In this document: piece by piece, positions 1 through 7,156 of the stretch | Position numbering within the stretch: the stretch's first letter is position 1 | Layout of the letters: the number at the start of each line of letters is the position of its first letter | Origin: Streptococcus mitis | GTDB lineage: Bacteria > Bacillota > Bacilli > Lactobacillales > Streptococcaceae | Assembly: GCA_018364455.1 (NCBI GenBank) | Contig: JAGZLW010000029.1 | Coordinates: 1-23,223, forward strand | Length of the DNA: 23,223 nt | Reading direction: 5' to 3' | Translations under genes and position numbers: made by a program | Notes under the pieces: model-generated | The model's input: only the letters and a program-made list of their open reading frames with translations | What the model was told of the DNA's origin: nothing | Databases searched by the model: none

Positions 1-28
1 GATTTTTATCTCTCTGAACATCAAAAAA

Positions 29-52
29 GAAAGGACGAAATTTGTCCTTTCT
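29..52 (-). terminator. Intrinsic terminator, minus strand
   Basis: An 8-bp perfect stem (GAAAGGAC / GTCCTTTC) with a 7-nt loop is followed, reading the minus strand, by a run of six T. It lies beyond the terminator of the CBS gene. No gene is visible between the two, so it is a second-chance terminator or the end of a lost gene. Confidence 0.6.
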
Positions 53-117
53 CGAGCTTAGCTTTTCATCAACCCACTACAGTTGACAAAGAGCCAAAAA
101 GAACCGTAAAAAAGAAC

Positions 118-140
118 GTAAAAAGAAGCCTTTCGGCTTC
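118..140 (-). terminator. Terminator of the CBS-ACT gene
   Basis: GAAGCC-GAAA-GGCTTC (minus-strand reading, GNRA-type loop) followed by TTTTT. It starts six bases after the stop codon of the CBS-ACT gene. Confidence 0.8.
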
Positions 141-145
141 CCTTC

Positions 146-802
146 TTACAAGACTTTTGCTGAAGTACGAGTAATTTCTTCTACTTGAATATTCTCTGAT
201 TCAAATTTTTCTTTCAAGGCTGGTAAATCAATTGAGCCATCGATTTGAACTTCGATAATCACCTTACCATCTTTACGCGGAATATTTACTGTATGAGAGA
301 TATTCAAATTTTCTTCTGCAATCAAAGAAACAATCTTTCCGAGGACACCAACTTCATCTTCTGTAACAAAACGCACACGAATTCCTTCTTCACCATAACC
401 AGCAATTTCAAGAAAGGCTTGGAAAACGTCACGGTCCGTAATAACTCCGTATACTTGATGATTATCTACGACAGGAAGAATACCAATCTTGTTTTTCAAC
501 ATCAGATAAGTTGCATCCTCTAGACTCGCATAGCCTGAAACAGTGACAACATCGCGAATCATGACATCTTTTACTTTTGTCTTATTTAGAAGATAATTCA
601 TCTCATAGATAGAAAGACTGGTTGCTTGTGATGGACTAGCTTGGGCAATGGTGCCCTCAGTCACCAAACCAACCAATTGATCATTTTCGATAACAGGCAA
701 GCGGTGCAACCCTTGCTCTCTCATCAAATCTGCTGCATGAGATACTGTTGTATCTGGACTAATATACACTACCTTGCGGGTCATAAAATCTTTAACTGCC
801 AT
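146..802 (-). CDS. CBS-domain pair plus ACT domain protein (AcuB-like)
   Basis: 218 residues. Two CBS domains are visible: residues about 1-60 (MAVKDFMTRKVVYISPDTTV, then GLHRLPVIENDQLVGLVTE) and about 75-135 (VKDVMIRDVVTV, then GILPVVDNHQVYGVITDRDV). They are followed by an ACT-like domain at about 140-210 (IRVRFVTEDEVGVLGKIVSLIAEENLNIS). CBS pairs usually bind adenine nucleotides and ACT domains usually bind amino acids, so this is probably a small-molecule sensor. The true target is unknown; the name acuB is often given by similarity, but an acetoin role is not supported here. Start chosen at ATG with an AAAGGAG ribosome site. It has its own promoter and terminator, and lies downstream of the branched-chain amino-acid transporter operon, which fits an ACT domain only loosely. 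Confidence 0.85.
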   Translation of the reverse strand: MAVKDFMTRKVVYISPDTTVSHAADLMREQGLHRLPVIENDQLVGLVTEGTIAQASPSQATSLSIYEMNYLLNKTKVKDVMIRDVVTVSGYASLEDATYLMLKNKIGILPVVDNHQVYGVITDRDVFQAFLEIAGYGEEGIRVRFVTEDEVGVLGKIVSLIAEENLNISHTVNIPRKDGKVIIEVQIDGSIDLPALKEKFESENIQVEEITRTSAKVL

Positions 803-830
803 GAGACTTCTCCTTTTCTATTCTTATCCT

Positions 831-859
831 ATTATACAATCTTTTTGTAAATCCATCAA
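831..859 (-). promoter_or_regulatory. Promoter of the CBS-ACT gene
   Basis: Minus-strand -35 TTGATG (854-859), 17-bp spacer, and perfect -10 TATAAT (831-836), ending about 29 bases before the ATG. Confidence 0.7.
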
Positions 860-904
860 ACGCTTACATTTCTTTTTCAAAATTCAGAAAAGTATGAATA
901 AGCT

Positions 905-932
905 AGCAAAAAGAGCTCTAAAATCGAGCTCT
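905..932 (-). terminator. Terminator of the liv operon
   Basis: Minus-strand hairpin AGAGCTC / GAGCTCT with a loop of about 7 nt, followed by TTTTT. It is about 300 bases beyond the livF stop, after the tandem hairpin units. A second inverted repeat (GAATGAAG / CTTCATTC, about 934-959) sits just before it. Confidence 0.7.
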
Positions 933-1002
933 GTGAATGAAGGATAGGTACGCTTCATTCGATTTTATTTCAATTATCAGAAGCTAACCTTCCAGTGCAG
1001 AT

Positions 1003-1231
1003 GAGAATTGCTTCGCAATCTCTATCCACCGATTAAAAAGGTCCCCCGGACTATAATGATGATTGCTTCGCAATCTTCATTTGCAACCTAAACTAGTCTA
1101 CCAGACTATGCGATGATTGCTTACGCAATCTTCATCCGCCGACTAAAAAGGTCCCCCGGACTATAATGATGATTACTTCGTAATCTTTATCTGCAACCTA
1201 AACTAGTCTACCAGACTATGCGAAGATTGTT
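1003..1231. repeat. Tandem ~55-bp hairpin units (4 complete and 1 partial)
   Basis: This fills much of the 429-base gap between livF and the CBS gene. Units lie at 1003-1057, 1058-1111, 1112-1167, 1168-1221, and a degenerate fifth runs into the livF stop codon. Odd and even units alternate, giving a 110-bp period. Each unit has one stem of the GATTGC-TTC-GCAATC type and a second stem: GTCC-CCC-GGAC in units 1 and 3, GTCT-ACC-AGAC in units 2 and 4. Stem bases change in pairs between units. I cannot assign this to BOX, RUP or SPRITE from memory. Confidence 0.85.
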
Positions 1232-1942
1232 TTAGCCACCTAGGTATGCTTTTCTGACTTCTTCTGATGAGGCGAGTTCTTTTCCTGTTCCTGATAGGAC
1301 GATTTTTCCTGTTTCCAATACATAACCTCGGTCAGAGATTGCAAGTGCTTTATTGGCATTTTGTTCAATCAAGAGGACAGTTGTCCCTTGCTTCTGGATA
1401 TCTTGAATGATATCAAAAATCTCTTGAATAAAGATTGGGGCAAGTCCCATTGATGGTTCATCTAAAAGAAGAAGTTTTGGTGTTGACATAAGAGCGCGTC
1501 CCATGGCAAGCATTTGTTGTTCCCCCCCTGAAAGAGTAGCTGCATCTTGGTTCTTCCGTTCTTCAAGACGAGGAAAGCGTGAGAAAACTTTTTTCAAGTT
1601 AGCTTGATTTTCTTCACGATTTTTCTTTAAGAAAGCTCCCATTTCTAGATTTTCCAAGACGGTCAAGCCAGGGAAGACGTGGCGTCCTTCTGGTACTTGT
1701 GAAAGGCCACCTGCTACAATTTTCTGAGCCGGCATTTTTTGGATTTCTTGACCTAAAAATTCAATCTTTCCTGAGCTTGGTCTAACTAGACCTGACAAGG
1801 TACGGAGAATGGTTGTTTTACCTGCACCATTGGCACCGATAAGGGAAACGACTTCTCCTTCATTCACTTCAAAGCTTACATCACGGACTGCTTGGATCAT
1901 ACCGTAATGTACAGAAAGATTATCAACTTTTAACATAGACAT
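1232..1942 (-). CDS. livF: Branched-chain amino-acid ABC transporter, ATPase LivF
   Basis: 236 residues, normal length for LivF. One of two cytoplasmic ATPases powering uptake of leucine, isoleucine and valine. Walker A is GANGAGKTT (about residues 36-44), the signature is LSGGEQQ, and Walker B is LLLLDEPSMGLAP. The C-terminal pattern (EQNANKALAISDRGYVLETG) is typical of LivF rather than LivG. The ATG overlaps the livG stop by one base (TAATG), indicating translational coupling. It is the last gene of livHMGF; the tandem hairpin array begins directly at its stop codon. Confidence 0.93.
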   Translation of the reverse strand: MSMLKVDNLSVHYGMIQAVRDVSFEVNEGEVVSLIGANGAGKTTILRTLSGLVRPSSGKIEFLGQEIQKMPAQKIVAGGLSQVPEGRHVFPGLTVLENLEMGAFLKKNREENQANLKKVFSRFPRLEERKNQDAATLSGGEQQMLAMGRALMSTPKLLLLDEPSMGLAPIFIQEIFDIIQDIQKQGTTVLLIEQNANKALAISDRGYVLETGKIVLSGTGKELASSEEVRKAYLGG

Positions 1943-2706
1943 TAGGCTTCACCTCCTAAATAAGCTTCGATAACGCGTTTATTGGTCTTAATTTCGTCTG
2001 GAGTTCCCTGAGCAATCAAACGACCATATTCAAGTACGTAGATACGTTCTGTTACTTCCATTACCAGATTCATATCGTGTTCAATCAGCATGATCGTAAT
2101 CTTAAATTCATCTTTGATACGACGAATTAACTCAGTCAATTCAGCTGTTTCCTGTGGGTTCATACCTGCTGCTGGTTCATCTAAGAAGAGAATTTTAGGT
2201 TCCGTAGCGAGGGCACGAACAATTTCCAAACGACGTTGTTGTCCGTAGGCAAGATTTTTAGCAAGCGTTTCTGCATCACCATCTAAATCAAAGATTTTAA
2301 GCAATTCCAAAGCCTTAGCCTTTAATTCTTTTTCACTCTTGTAAAAAGCTGGTAGGCGTAAGAAACTAGCAAAAACATGTTGTTTGTGATGGTTGCCAAA
2401 GGCAATCAAAACATTGTCCAAAACGGTTAAATCTTTAAAAAGACGGATATTTTGAAAAGTACGTCCAAGTCCCAAAGAAGCAATCTTATAAGGTGCCTTT
2501 CCATTCAAAAGGTGACCATCTAGTGTTACTGTTCCCTCACTTGGTTCATAAACACCCGTCAAGAGGTTGAAAAGGGTGGTTTTCCCAGCTCCATTTGGAC
2601 CGATTAGTCCAACCAATTCCCCTTCGTTCAATTCAAGAGTCACATCTCCAACAGCTGTTAGACCGCCAAAATGTTTGGTTAACTGTTTTACTTCAAGTAA
2701 TGCCAT
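1942..2706 (-). CDS. livG: Branched-chain amino-acid ABC transporter, ATPase LivG
   Basis: 254 residues, usual LivG length. Walker A is GPNGAGKTT, the Q-loop region contains GRTFQNIRLF, the signature-like motif is LAYGQQRRLEIVRAL (the LivG form of the LSGGQ loop), and Walker B is ILFLDEPAAGMNP. It pairs with LivF on the LivHM membrane core. Start and stop overlap its neighbours by one base each (TAATG), so livM, livG and livF are translationally coupled. Confidence 0.93.
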   Translation of the reverse strand: MALLEVKQLTKHFGGLTAVGDVTLELNEGELVGLIGPNGAGKTTLFNLLTGVYEPSEGTVTLDGHLLNGKAPYKIASLGLGRTFQNIRLFKDLTVLDNVLIAFGNHHKQHVFASFLRLPAFYKSEKELKAKALELLKIFDLDGDAETLAKNLAYGQQRRLEIVRALATEPKILFLDEPAAGMNPQETAELTELIRRIKDEFKITIMLIEHDMNLVMEVTERIYVLEYGRLIAQGTPDEIKTNKRVIEAYLGGEA

Positions 2707-3662
2707 TAGTTTTGTTCCTCCTTCTTAGATTTTTTAAAGAAACGTGATAGGCTCAATTCCCATGTTCCAAGGAGTCCACCTGGTCTGAAAATCATTACCA
2801 ATACCAAGGCCAAAGCGTAAATAATCATACGCACACTAGCAACATCTTGGAGAAGCATATTCAAAATTCCCAAAACAATAGCTGAAACAATGGCACCTGT
2901 AATGGAACCAAGTCCACCAAATACAACAATAATCAAAACGTTGATTGAGTTGATGAAAGTGTAATCTTTCGGTACAACAGACCCGATAAATCCAGCCTGA
3001 AGTGACCCTGCAATACTTGCAGTAATAGCACCAAAGACAAAGGCGATGATTTTAATTTTAGTCGTATTAACCCCAACTGACTCAGCAGCGATTTCATCCT
3101 CACGAACGGATAGGGTTGAACGACCAATTGGACTACGCAAGAAGTTCAAGGTTGCAATGGTTGTAATCACGACAAAGAAGTAAACCATTTGCCAAGTTGT
3201 AAAGTTAGGAATTCCTAAGATACCTGCTGCACCATTTGTAAGGCTTCCACCATTGATGATAAAGATACGGATAATTTCAGAAACACCTAGAGTCGCTACC
3301 GCAAGATAGTCCCCCTTCAAACGCAAGGTTGGAATGCCGACAAACAAGGCAACCGCTCCTGAAAGCAAAGCTCCTACCAGCATAGCTCCAAAGAAGGCAC
3401 CGTAGGTTGGTGATTTAGAACCAATAATAGCTGCTGCATAGGCACCAATCGCCATGAAACCAGCATGACCAAGTGAAAATTGTCCTGAAAAACCAACGAT
3501 TAAGTTAAGACCAACAGCCAGAATAATATTAATTCCGATTTGTTGTAAAATCTGTACATAGAATAGATTGAGTACTCCGACTGAAACCAGTACACTAATC
3601 AAGCCATAGCCAGCTAACAAAAGGAGTAACCATAGAATATTAACTTTTAAATTTTCTTTCAT
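2706..3662 (-). CDS. livM: Branched-chain amino-acid ABC transporter, permease LivM
   Basis: 318 residues with about 8-10 hydrophobic segments. It carries the family signature GLNLIVGFSGQFSLGHAGF near residues 52-70 and the cytoplasmic coupling segment around GRSTLSVREDEIAAESVGVN, where permeases contact the ATPase. The C-terminus is charged (SRFFKKSKKEEQN). The ATG lies three bases after the livH stop; the stop overlaps livG. Confidence 0.92.
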   Translation of the reverse strand: MKENLKVNILWLLLLLAGYGLISVLVSVGVLNLFYVQILQQIGINIILAVGLNLIVGFSGQFSLGHAGFMAIGAYAAAIIGSKSPTYGAFFGAMLVGALLSGAVALFVGIPTLRLKGDYLAVATLGVSEIIRIFIINGGSLTNGAAGILGIPNFTTWQMVYFFVVITTIATLNFLRSPIGRSTLSVREDEIAAESVGVNTTKIKIIAFVFGAITASIAGSLQAGFIGSVVPKDYTFINSINVLIIVVFGGLGSITGAIVSAIVLGILNMLLQDVASVRMIIYALALVLVMIFRPGGLLGTWELSLSRFFKKSKKEEQN

Positions 3663-3665
3663 CGC

Positions 3666-4544
3666 TTACACCTTCTCTTTCACATTTTTACCAAGGATAC
3701 CAGCTGGGCGGACAATCAAGATCAACAACAAGATTCCATAAACAATGGCATCACGGAAGTCTGACATCCCAAAGGCTGTCGCAAAGGTTTCCAATAGACC
3801 AATCACAAAACCACCAAGAGCCGCACCAGGAATAATTCCGATACCACCAAGTACTGCGGCAACGAAAGACTTAAGACCTGGAGTAACCCCCATCAAAGGC
3901 TCAAGAGAGTTATAATAAAGGGCAATCAGAACACCAGCCGCACCCGCAAGAGCAGAACCCAAAGCGAAGGTAAAGCTGATAGTACGATTTACATTGATCC
4001 CCATCAATTGCGCCGCATCGCTATCTACAGATACAGCACGCATGGCTTTCCCCATCTTAGTCTTTTGGACAATGACCTGTAACAAAATCATCAAAATCAA
4101 GGAAATGGCCAAAATCATTAACTGAACGTTTGTTAGACTAATTGGACCTAAATCATAGCGAACTGTTTGAATAGCTTGAGGAAAGGCACGTGTATTGGCA
4201 CCAACCAGATAGACCATTCCATATTCCAATAGGAAAGAAACCCCAATAGCTGTAATCAAAACAGCAATACGAGTAGAGTGGCGCAAAGGTCGGTAAGCAA
4301 GGAACTCAATCACGACACCAAGAATGGCTGTCGCTAGCATAGCTACAATAAGCGCTACAAAGAAATTCATTTGGAAAGAATTAATCAAGAAATAACCGAT
4401 AAAGGCTCCCATCATATAAGTATCACCGTGGGCGAAGTTGATGAGCTTGATAATTCCATAAACCATGGTATATCCTAGGGCTAACAGCGCATAAACACTA
4501 CCTAGAATCAAACCATTTACTAGTTGTTGGAGCATAAGATTCAC
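3666..4544 (-). CDS. livH: Branched-chain amino-acid ABC transporter, permease LivH
   Basis: 292 residues, strongly hydrophobic throughout. The family pattern YGIIKLINFAHGDTYMMGAF is near residues 29-48 and the coupling loop MGKAMRAVSVDSDAAQLMGIN is around 180-200. It forms the membrane channel with LivM. It is the first gene of the livHMGF block. About 260 bases with a BOX element and a hairpin separate it from livJ upstream, so its expression probably depends on read-through from livJ or on a promoter within the gap. Confidence 0.92.
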   Translation of the reverse strand: MNLMLQQLVNGLILGSVYALLALGYTMVYGIIKLINFAHGDTYMMGAFIGYFLINSFQMNFFVALIVAMLATAILGVVIEFLAYRPLRHSTRIAVLITAIGVSFLLEYGMVYLVGANTRAFPQAIQTVRYDLGPISLTNVQLMILAISLILMILLQVIVQKTKMGKAMRAVSVDSDAAQLMGINVNRTISFTFALGSALAGAAGVLIALYYNSLEPLMGVTPGLKSFVAAVLGGIGIIPGAALGGFVIGLLETFATAFGMSDFRDAIVYGILLLILIVRPAGILGKNVKEKV

Positions 4545-4595
4545 TCTTTCTATTTATAATTTCGAGGATTTTTCCTCAATTTTTGATAGGTTCTT

Positions 4596-4746
4596 ATACT
4601 CAATGAAAATCAAAGAGCAAACTATGAAACTAGCCGCAGGTTGCTCAAAGCACTGCTTTGAGGTTGTAGATAAGACTGACGAAATCAGTCACATATATAA
4701 TCCAAGGCGACGTTGACGCGGTTTGAATTTGATTTTCGAAGAGTAC
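4596..4746 (-). repeat. BOX element, complete (boxA-boxB-boxC)
   Basis: About 151 bp in the livJ-livH gap. The left end (ATACTCAATGAAAATCAAAG) matches the boxC end as I recall it. The centre has the boxB-like stem GACTGA-CGAAA-TCAGTC. The right end contains AAGGCGACGTTGACG, close to the BOX-A1R primer core, and finishes in GATTTTCGAAGAGTA. boxA is on the right, so the element reads A-B-C on the minus strand, the same direction as liv transcription. Confidence 0.85.
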
Positions 4747-4756
4747 TAAACATCGA

Positions 4757-4793
4757 AACAGGGAGTGAGTCAACGGCTCATTCCCTATTTCAA
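4757..4793 (-). terminator. Hairpin after livJ, possible attenuator
   Basis: A long imperfect stem, AGGGAgTGAG / CTCAtTCCCT flanked by GAAA / TTTC, with a 7-nt loop (TCAACGG). It lies about 10 bases after the livJ stop. Reading the minus strand the stem is followed by GATGTTTAG, a poor U-tract, so termination would be partial. It may also protect the livJ message from decay. Confidence 0.5.
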
Positions 4794-4803
4794 CATTTTT
4801 CTA

Positions 4804-5964
4804 TTATGGTTTTACAACTTCTGCTGCTTCAACCTTACCATTGTTCATGGTCATCATGTAAGCAGTTTTGACTGTGTTGTGGTCTGCATCGAAGCTTGTT
4901 TGACCAGTTACACCTTCAAAGTTTTTTGTTTTAGCAAGGTTATCCTTGATTTCACCTGAGTTTTTGGCACCTTTTGCTGCATTTGCTACAAGGTGAACTG
5001 AGTCATAAGCCAAGGCTGCAAATGTTGAAGGCTCTTCATTGTACTTAGCACGGTATGCGTCAAGGAAGGCTTTTGCTTTAGCTGAAACTTCTACAGTAGT
5101 TGAGAAGCCTGAGATAAAGTAGATGTTTGATGCTTTTTCAGCAGTTGCTTGTTGTACAAACTCTTCACCGTTGAATCCATCACCACCAACGATTGGTTTA
5201 TCAATTCCCATACCACGCGCTTGGTTTACAATTTTACCAGCTTCAGTGTAGTAACCTGGGACGATGATAGCATCAAAGTCTTTCCCTTTCATTTTTGTAA
5301 GGGCTGCTTGGAAGTCTGTGTCGCCTGCTACGAAAGTTTCATCTGCAACGATTTCACCTTTGTAAGCTTCACGGAAGGCTTTGGCAATACCTTTAGCATA
5401 GTCGCTGGCATTGTCAGTGTAAAGAACAACTTTCTTAGCTTGCAATTTTTCAGAAACATAGTTTGAGATAATTTTTCCTTGGAAGCTATCTTGGAATGTT
5501 CCGATAAAGAGGTAATCTTGACCTTTAGTCAATCCATCTTGAGTCGCACTTGGCGAAATCAATGGAACACCTGCTTTTGTAGCGTTAGCTACCGCAGCTG
5601 CAGTTGCACCAGATGTCGCAGGTCCTACGATTGCTGATACTTTAGATTGGGTTACAAGGTTAGTTGTTACTGAAGCCGCCTCAGCTGTTTCAGATTTGTT
5701 ATCTTTATCGACTACTTCGATTTGTTTTCCATCGATACCACCTGCTGCATTGATTTCATCAACAGCAAGTTGGGCACCTTTTTGTTCAGATGTACCGTAG
5801 GCTGCTACGGCACCAGTTTCTTCAAAGTTAAATCCGATTTTGATTGTCTTTTCATCTACTGAGTTACCAGCAGCGTTTGACGCTCCAGACTTCACTTCTC
5901 CACAGGCTGCAAGAAGTGCTACACTTGCAAGCGCCACAAACGATAGGGCAAATTTTTTCTTCAT
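4804..5964 (-). CDS. livJ: Branched-chain amino-acid-binding lipoprotein LivJ
   Basis: 386 residues. It is the extracellular substrate-binding protein of the Liv importer. A signal peptide with lipobox LAAC places the lipidated Cys at residue 21 (MKKKFALSF...ALLAACGEV). The rest fits a type I periplasmic-binding fold of the leucine-binding family: KIGFNFEETGAVAAYGTSEQKGAQLAVDEINAAGG, then VGPATSGATAAA, then PLISPSATQDGLT. It is separated from livHMGF by a hairpin and a BOX element, a layout that would give more binding protein than permease. Its own strong promoter contains a CodY-like box. Confidence 0.93.
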   Translation of the reverse strand: MKKKFALSFVALASVALLAACGEVKSGASNAAGNSVDEKTIKIGFNFEETGAVAAYGTSEQKGAQLAVDEINAAGGIDGKQIEVVDKDNKSETAEAASVTTNLVTQSKVSAIVGPATSGATAAAVANATKAGVPLISPSATQDGLTKGQDYLFIGTFQDSFQGKIISNYVSEKLQAKKVVLYTDNASDYAKGIAKAFREAYKGEIVADETFVAGDTDFQAALTKMKGKDFDAIIVPGYYTEAGKIVNQARGMGIDKPIVGGDGFNGEEFVQQATAEKASNIYFISGFSTTVEVSAKAKAFLDAYRAKYNEEPSTFAALAYDSVHLVANAAKGAKNSGEIKDNLAKTKNFEGVTGQTSFDADHNTVKTAYMMTMNNGKVEAAEVVKP

Positions 5965-6002
5965 CTTTTTTTGTCTCCTTATTTCTTAAATAGCATGTTA
6001 AG

Positions 6003-6031
6003 AATATACCGAATTATCAGAAAATTGTCAA
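6003..6031 (-). promoter_or_regulatory. livJ promoter
   Basis: Minus-strand consensus -35 TTGACA (6026-6031), 17-bp spacer, -10 TATATT (6003-6008), about 38 bases before the ATG. An AAGGAG ribosome site follows. The -35 overlaps the stop codon of the upstream YlbG-type gene. Confidence 0.8.
6012..6026 (-). promoter_or_regulatory. CodY-like operator in livJ promoter
   Basis: Minus-strand AATTTTCTGATAATT matches the CodY consensus AATTTTCWGAAAATT at 14 of 15 positions. It lies between -35 and -10, the expected position for repression. CodY senses branched-chain amino acids, the substrates of this transporter. Confidence 0.75.
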
Positions 6032-6315
6032 CACTTTTCTTGAACTTTTTCGATGATAACGTTTTCCTCTCGATGAAGATTGCCCACAAAGGGTGTTTCC
6101 AGCTCTTGGATATGACAAACCCTGACTTTTTTTATAAACTTTTCCTTGCCCAAGCGCCCGACCAATTGCTCCATTTCTTGAGTTGGAACATAGAGTTGTA
6201 AGTAACGATGTTTCTTGGAATGATAGGTAATATCTCCATAATCCTGCAATTTTTTGGCATCACGATTATAGTAAAGATAGATAATCAAGCCAGATCGTTT
6301 GACTTTTTCAAACAT
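6028..6315 (-). CDS. DUF2129 (YlbG) family protein
   Basis: 95 residues from the ATG at 6315 (MFEKVKRSGLIIYLYYNRDAKK). This start has an AGAGG site at good spacing; a longer reading from a GTG ten codons upstream lacks one. It matches the small cytoplasmic YlbG family of Firmicutes in N-terminal pattern and length. The function is not known to me. It has no predicted membrane segment. A terminator-promoter junction after clpP probably starts its transcript, and its stop codon overlaps the livJ -35. Confidence 0.82.
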   Translation of the reverse strand: MFEKVKRSGLIIYLYYNRDAKKLQDYGDITYHSKKHRYLQLYVPTQEMEQLVGRLGKEKFIKKVRVCHIQELETPFVGNLHREENVIIEKVQEKC

Positions 6316-6346
6316 GATAAATCCTCTTTCTAAGAAATCTCTCACT

Positions 6347-6352
6347 ATTATA
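6347..6352 (-). promoter_or_regulatory. Extended -10 promoter of YlbG-type gene
   Basis: Minus-strand TGGTATAAT: a perfect -10 with the TG extension. It is directly after the T-run of the clpP terminator, with no good -35. The transcript start would be about 25 bases before the ATG at 6315. Confidence 0.65.
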
Positions 6353-6381
6353 CCAAAAAAAGCAAACCCAGTCGAGTTTGC
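6353..6381 (-). terminator. clpP terminator
   Basis: Minus-strand stem GCAAAC / GTTTGC with an 8-nt loop, followed by seven T. It lies about a dozen bases after the clpP stop. The T-run is immediately followed by the next gene's -10. Confidence 0.85.
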
Positions 6382-6393
6382 CTTCTTTCATCA

Positions 6394-6984
6394 TTAATTC
6401 AATGAATTGTTGGCCATGATTTCATCAATAAAGCCATATTCAAGTGTTTCTTGGGCGCTCATCCAGTTATCTCGTTCTGCATCTGCATGGACTTTTTCGA
6501 TTGACTGACCTGAATTTTCAGCCAATATTTTTTCCAAGATGTTACGAGTTTTAAGCAAGTGTTCTGCAGCGATCGCCATATCAGTTTGTTGGGTACCACC
6601 ACCTGTACCACCCATCGGTTGGTGAATCATATACTCTGCATTTGGAAGCATGAAACGTTTACCTTTTGCTCCACTTGACGCGATGACAGTCCCCATAGAT
6701 GCAGCCATCCCCATAACGATAGTTTGGACATCTGCCTTGATAAAGTTCATGGTATCAACGATTGCCAAACCAGCTGAAACAGAACCACCAGGTGTATTGA
6801 CATAAAGGTAAATATCTTTTGTACTATCTTGGGCATCTAAGAAAAGCAATTGGGCAATAACAGAGTTAGCCATATTGTCTTCAACGGGACCTGTCAGCAT
6901 AATGATGCGGTCTTTGAGAAGACGTGAGTAAATATCGTAGGAACGTTCTCCACGGCTTGTTTGTTCAATAACTACAGGAATCAT
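6394..6984 (-). CDS. clpP: ATP-dependent Clp protease proteolytic subunit ClpP
   Basis: 196 residues, the standard ClpP length. The catalytic triad is visible: Ser96 in GMAASMGT, His121 in MIHQPMGG, Asp172 in ERDNWMS. It forms the tetradecameric cytoplasmic protease that works with Clp ATPases in protein quality control, stress response and, in pneumococci, competence control. Start is ATG with AGGAG. A CtsR operator overlaps its -35, giving heat-shock control. It is transcribed alone, since a strong terminator follows. Confidence 0.97.
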   Translation of the reverse strand: MIPVVIEQTSRGERSYDIYSRLLKDRIIMLTGPVEDNMANSVIAQLLFLDAQDSTKDIYLYVNTPGGSVSAGLAIVDTMNFIKADVQTIVMGMAASMGTVIASSGAKGKRFMLPNAEYMIHQPMGGTGGGTQQTDMAIAAEHLLKTRNILEKILAENSGQSIEKVHADAERDNWMSAQETLEYGFIDEIMANNSLN

Positions 6985-7038
6985 TTATTTCTCCTTTTGA
7001 GTTTTAATTTTGTTGGTCAAATGACTGAAGATAAGACT

Positions 7039-7067
7039 ATTATAATATCTTGGTCAAAAAAGGTCAA
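7039..7067 (-). promoter_or_regulatory. clpP promoter
   Basis: Minus-strand -35 TTGACC (7062-7067), 17-bp spacer, perfect -10 TATAAT (7039-7044). The -35 lies inside the CtsR operator. Confidence 0.85.
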
Positions 7068-7068
7068 A
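7052..7068 (+). promoter_or_regulatory. CtsR operator
   Basis: GGTCAAA-AAA-GGTCAAA is an exact match to the CtsR heptad direct repeat with 3-nt spacing. It covers the clpP -35, so binding would repress. One more GGTCAAA half-site lies at 7015-7021, in the 5' untranslated region. Confidence 0.92.
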
Positions 7069-7156
7069 TTTTTGCTCTGTTTTCATTAGACAGAAACAAA
7101 AATTCAACCTCCTTTCGTGACTGGAAATCCTTTTCCAAGTCAATCTCTTTTTAATT

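Noticed and set aside
1..117. A gene at the left window edge
   Set aside because: Only short frames without ribosome sites; the segment holds a hairpin and non-coding sequence.
905..1231. CRISPR array
   Set aside because: Units are directly adjacent with no unique spacers, and each is itself hairpin-rich; no cas genes are near.
7104..7145. Terminator for upp at the GACTGGAAA / TTTCCAAGTC hairpin
   Set aside because: The stem is followed by ACGAAAGG on the minus strand, with no T-run, so it was not called.
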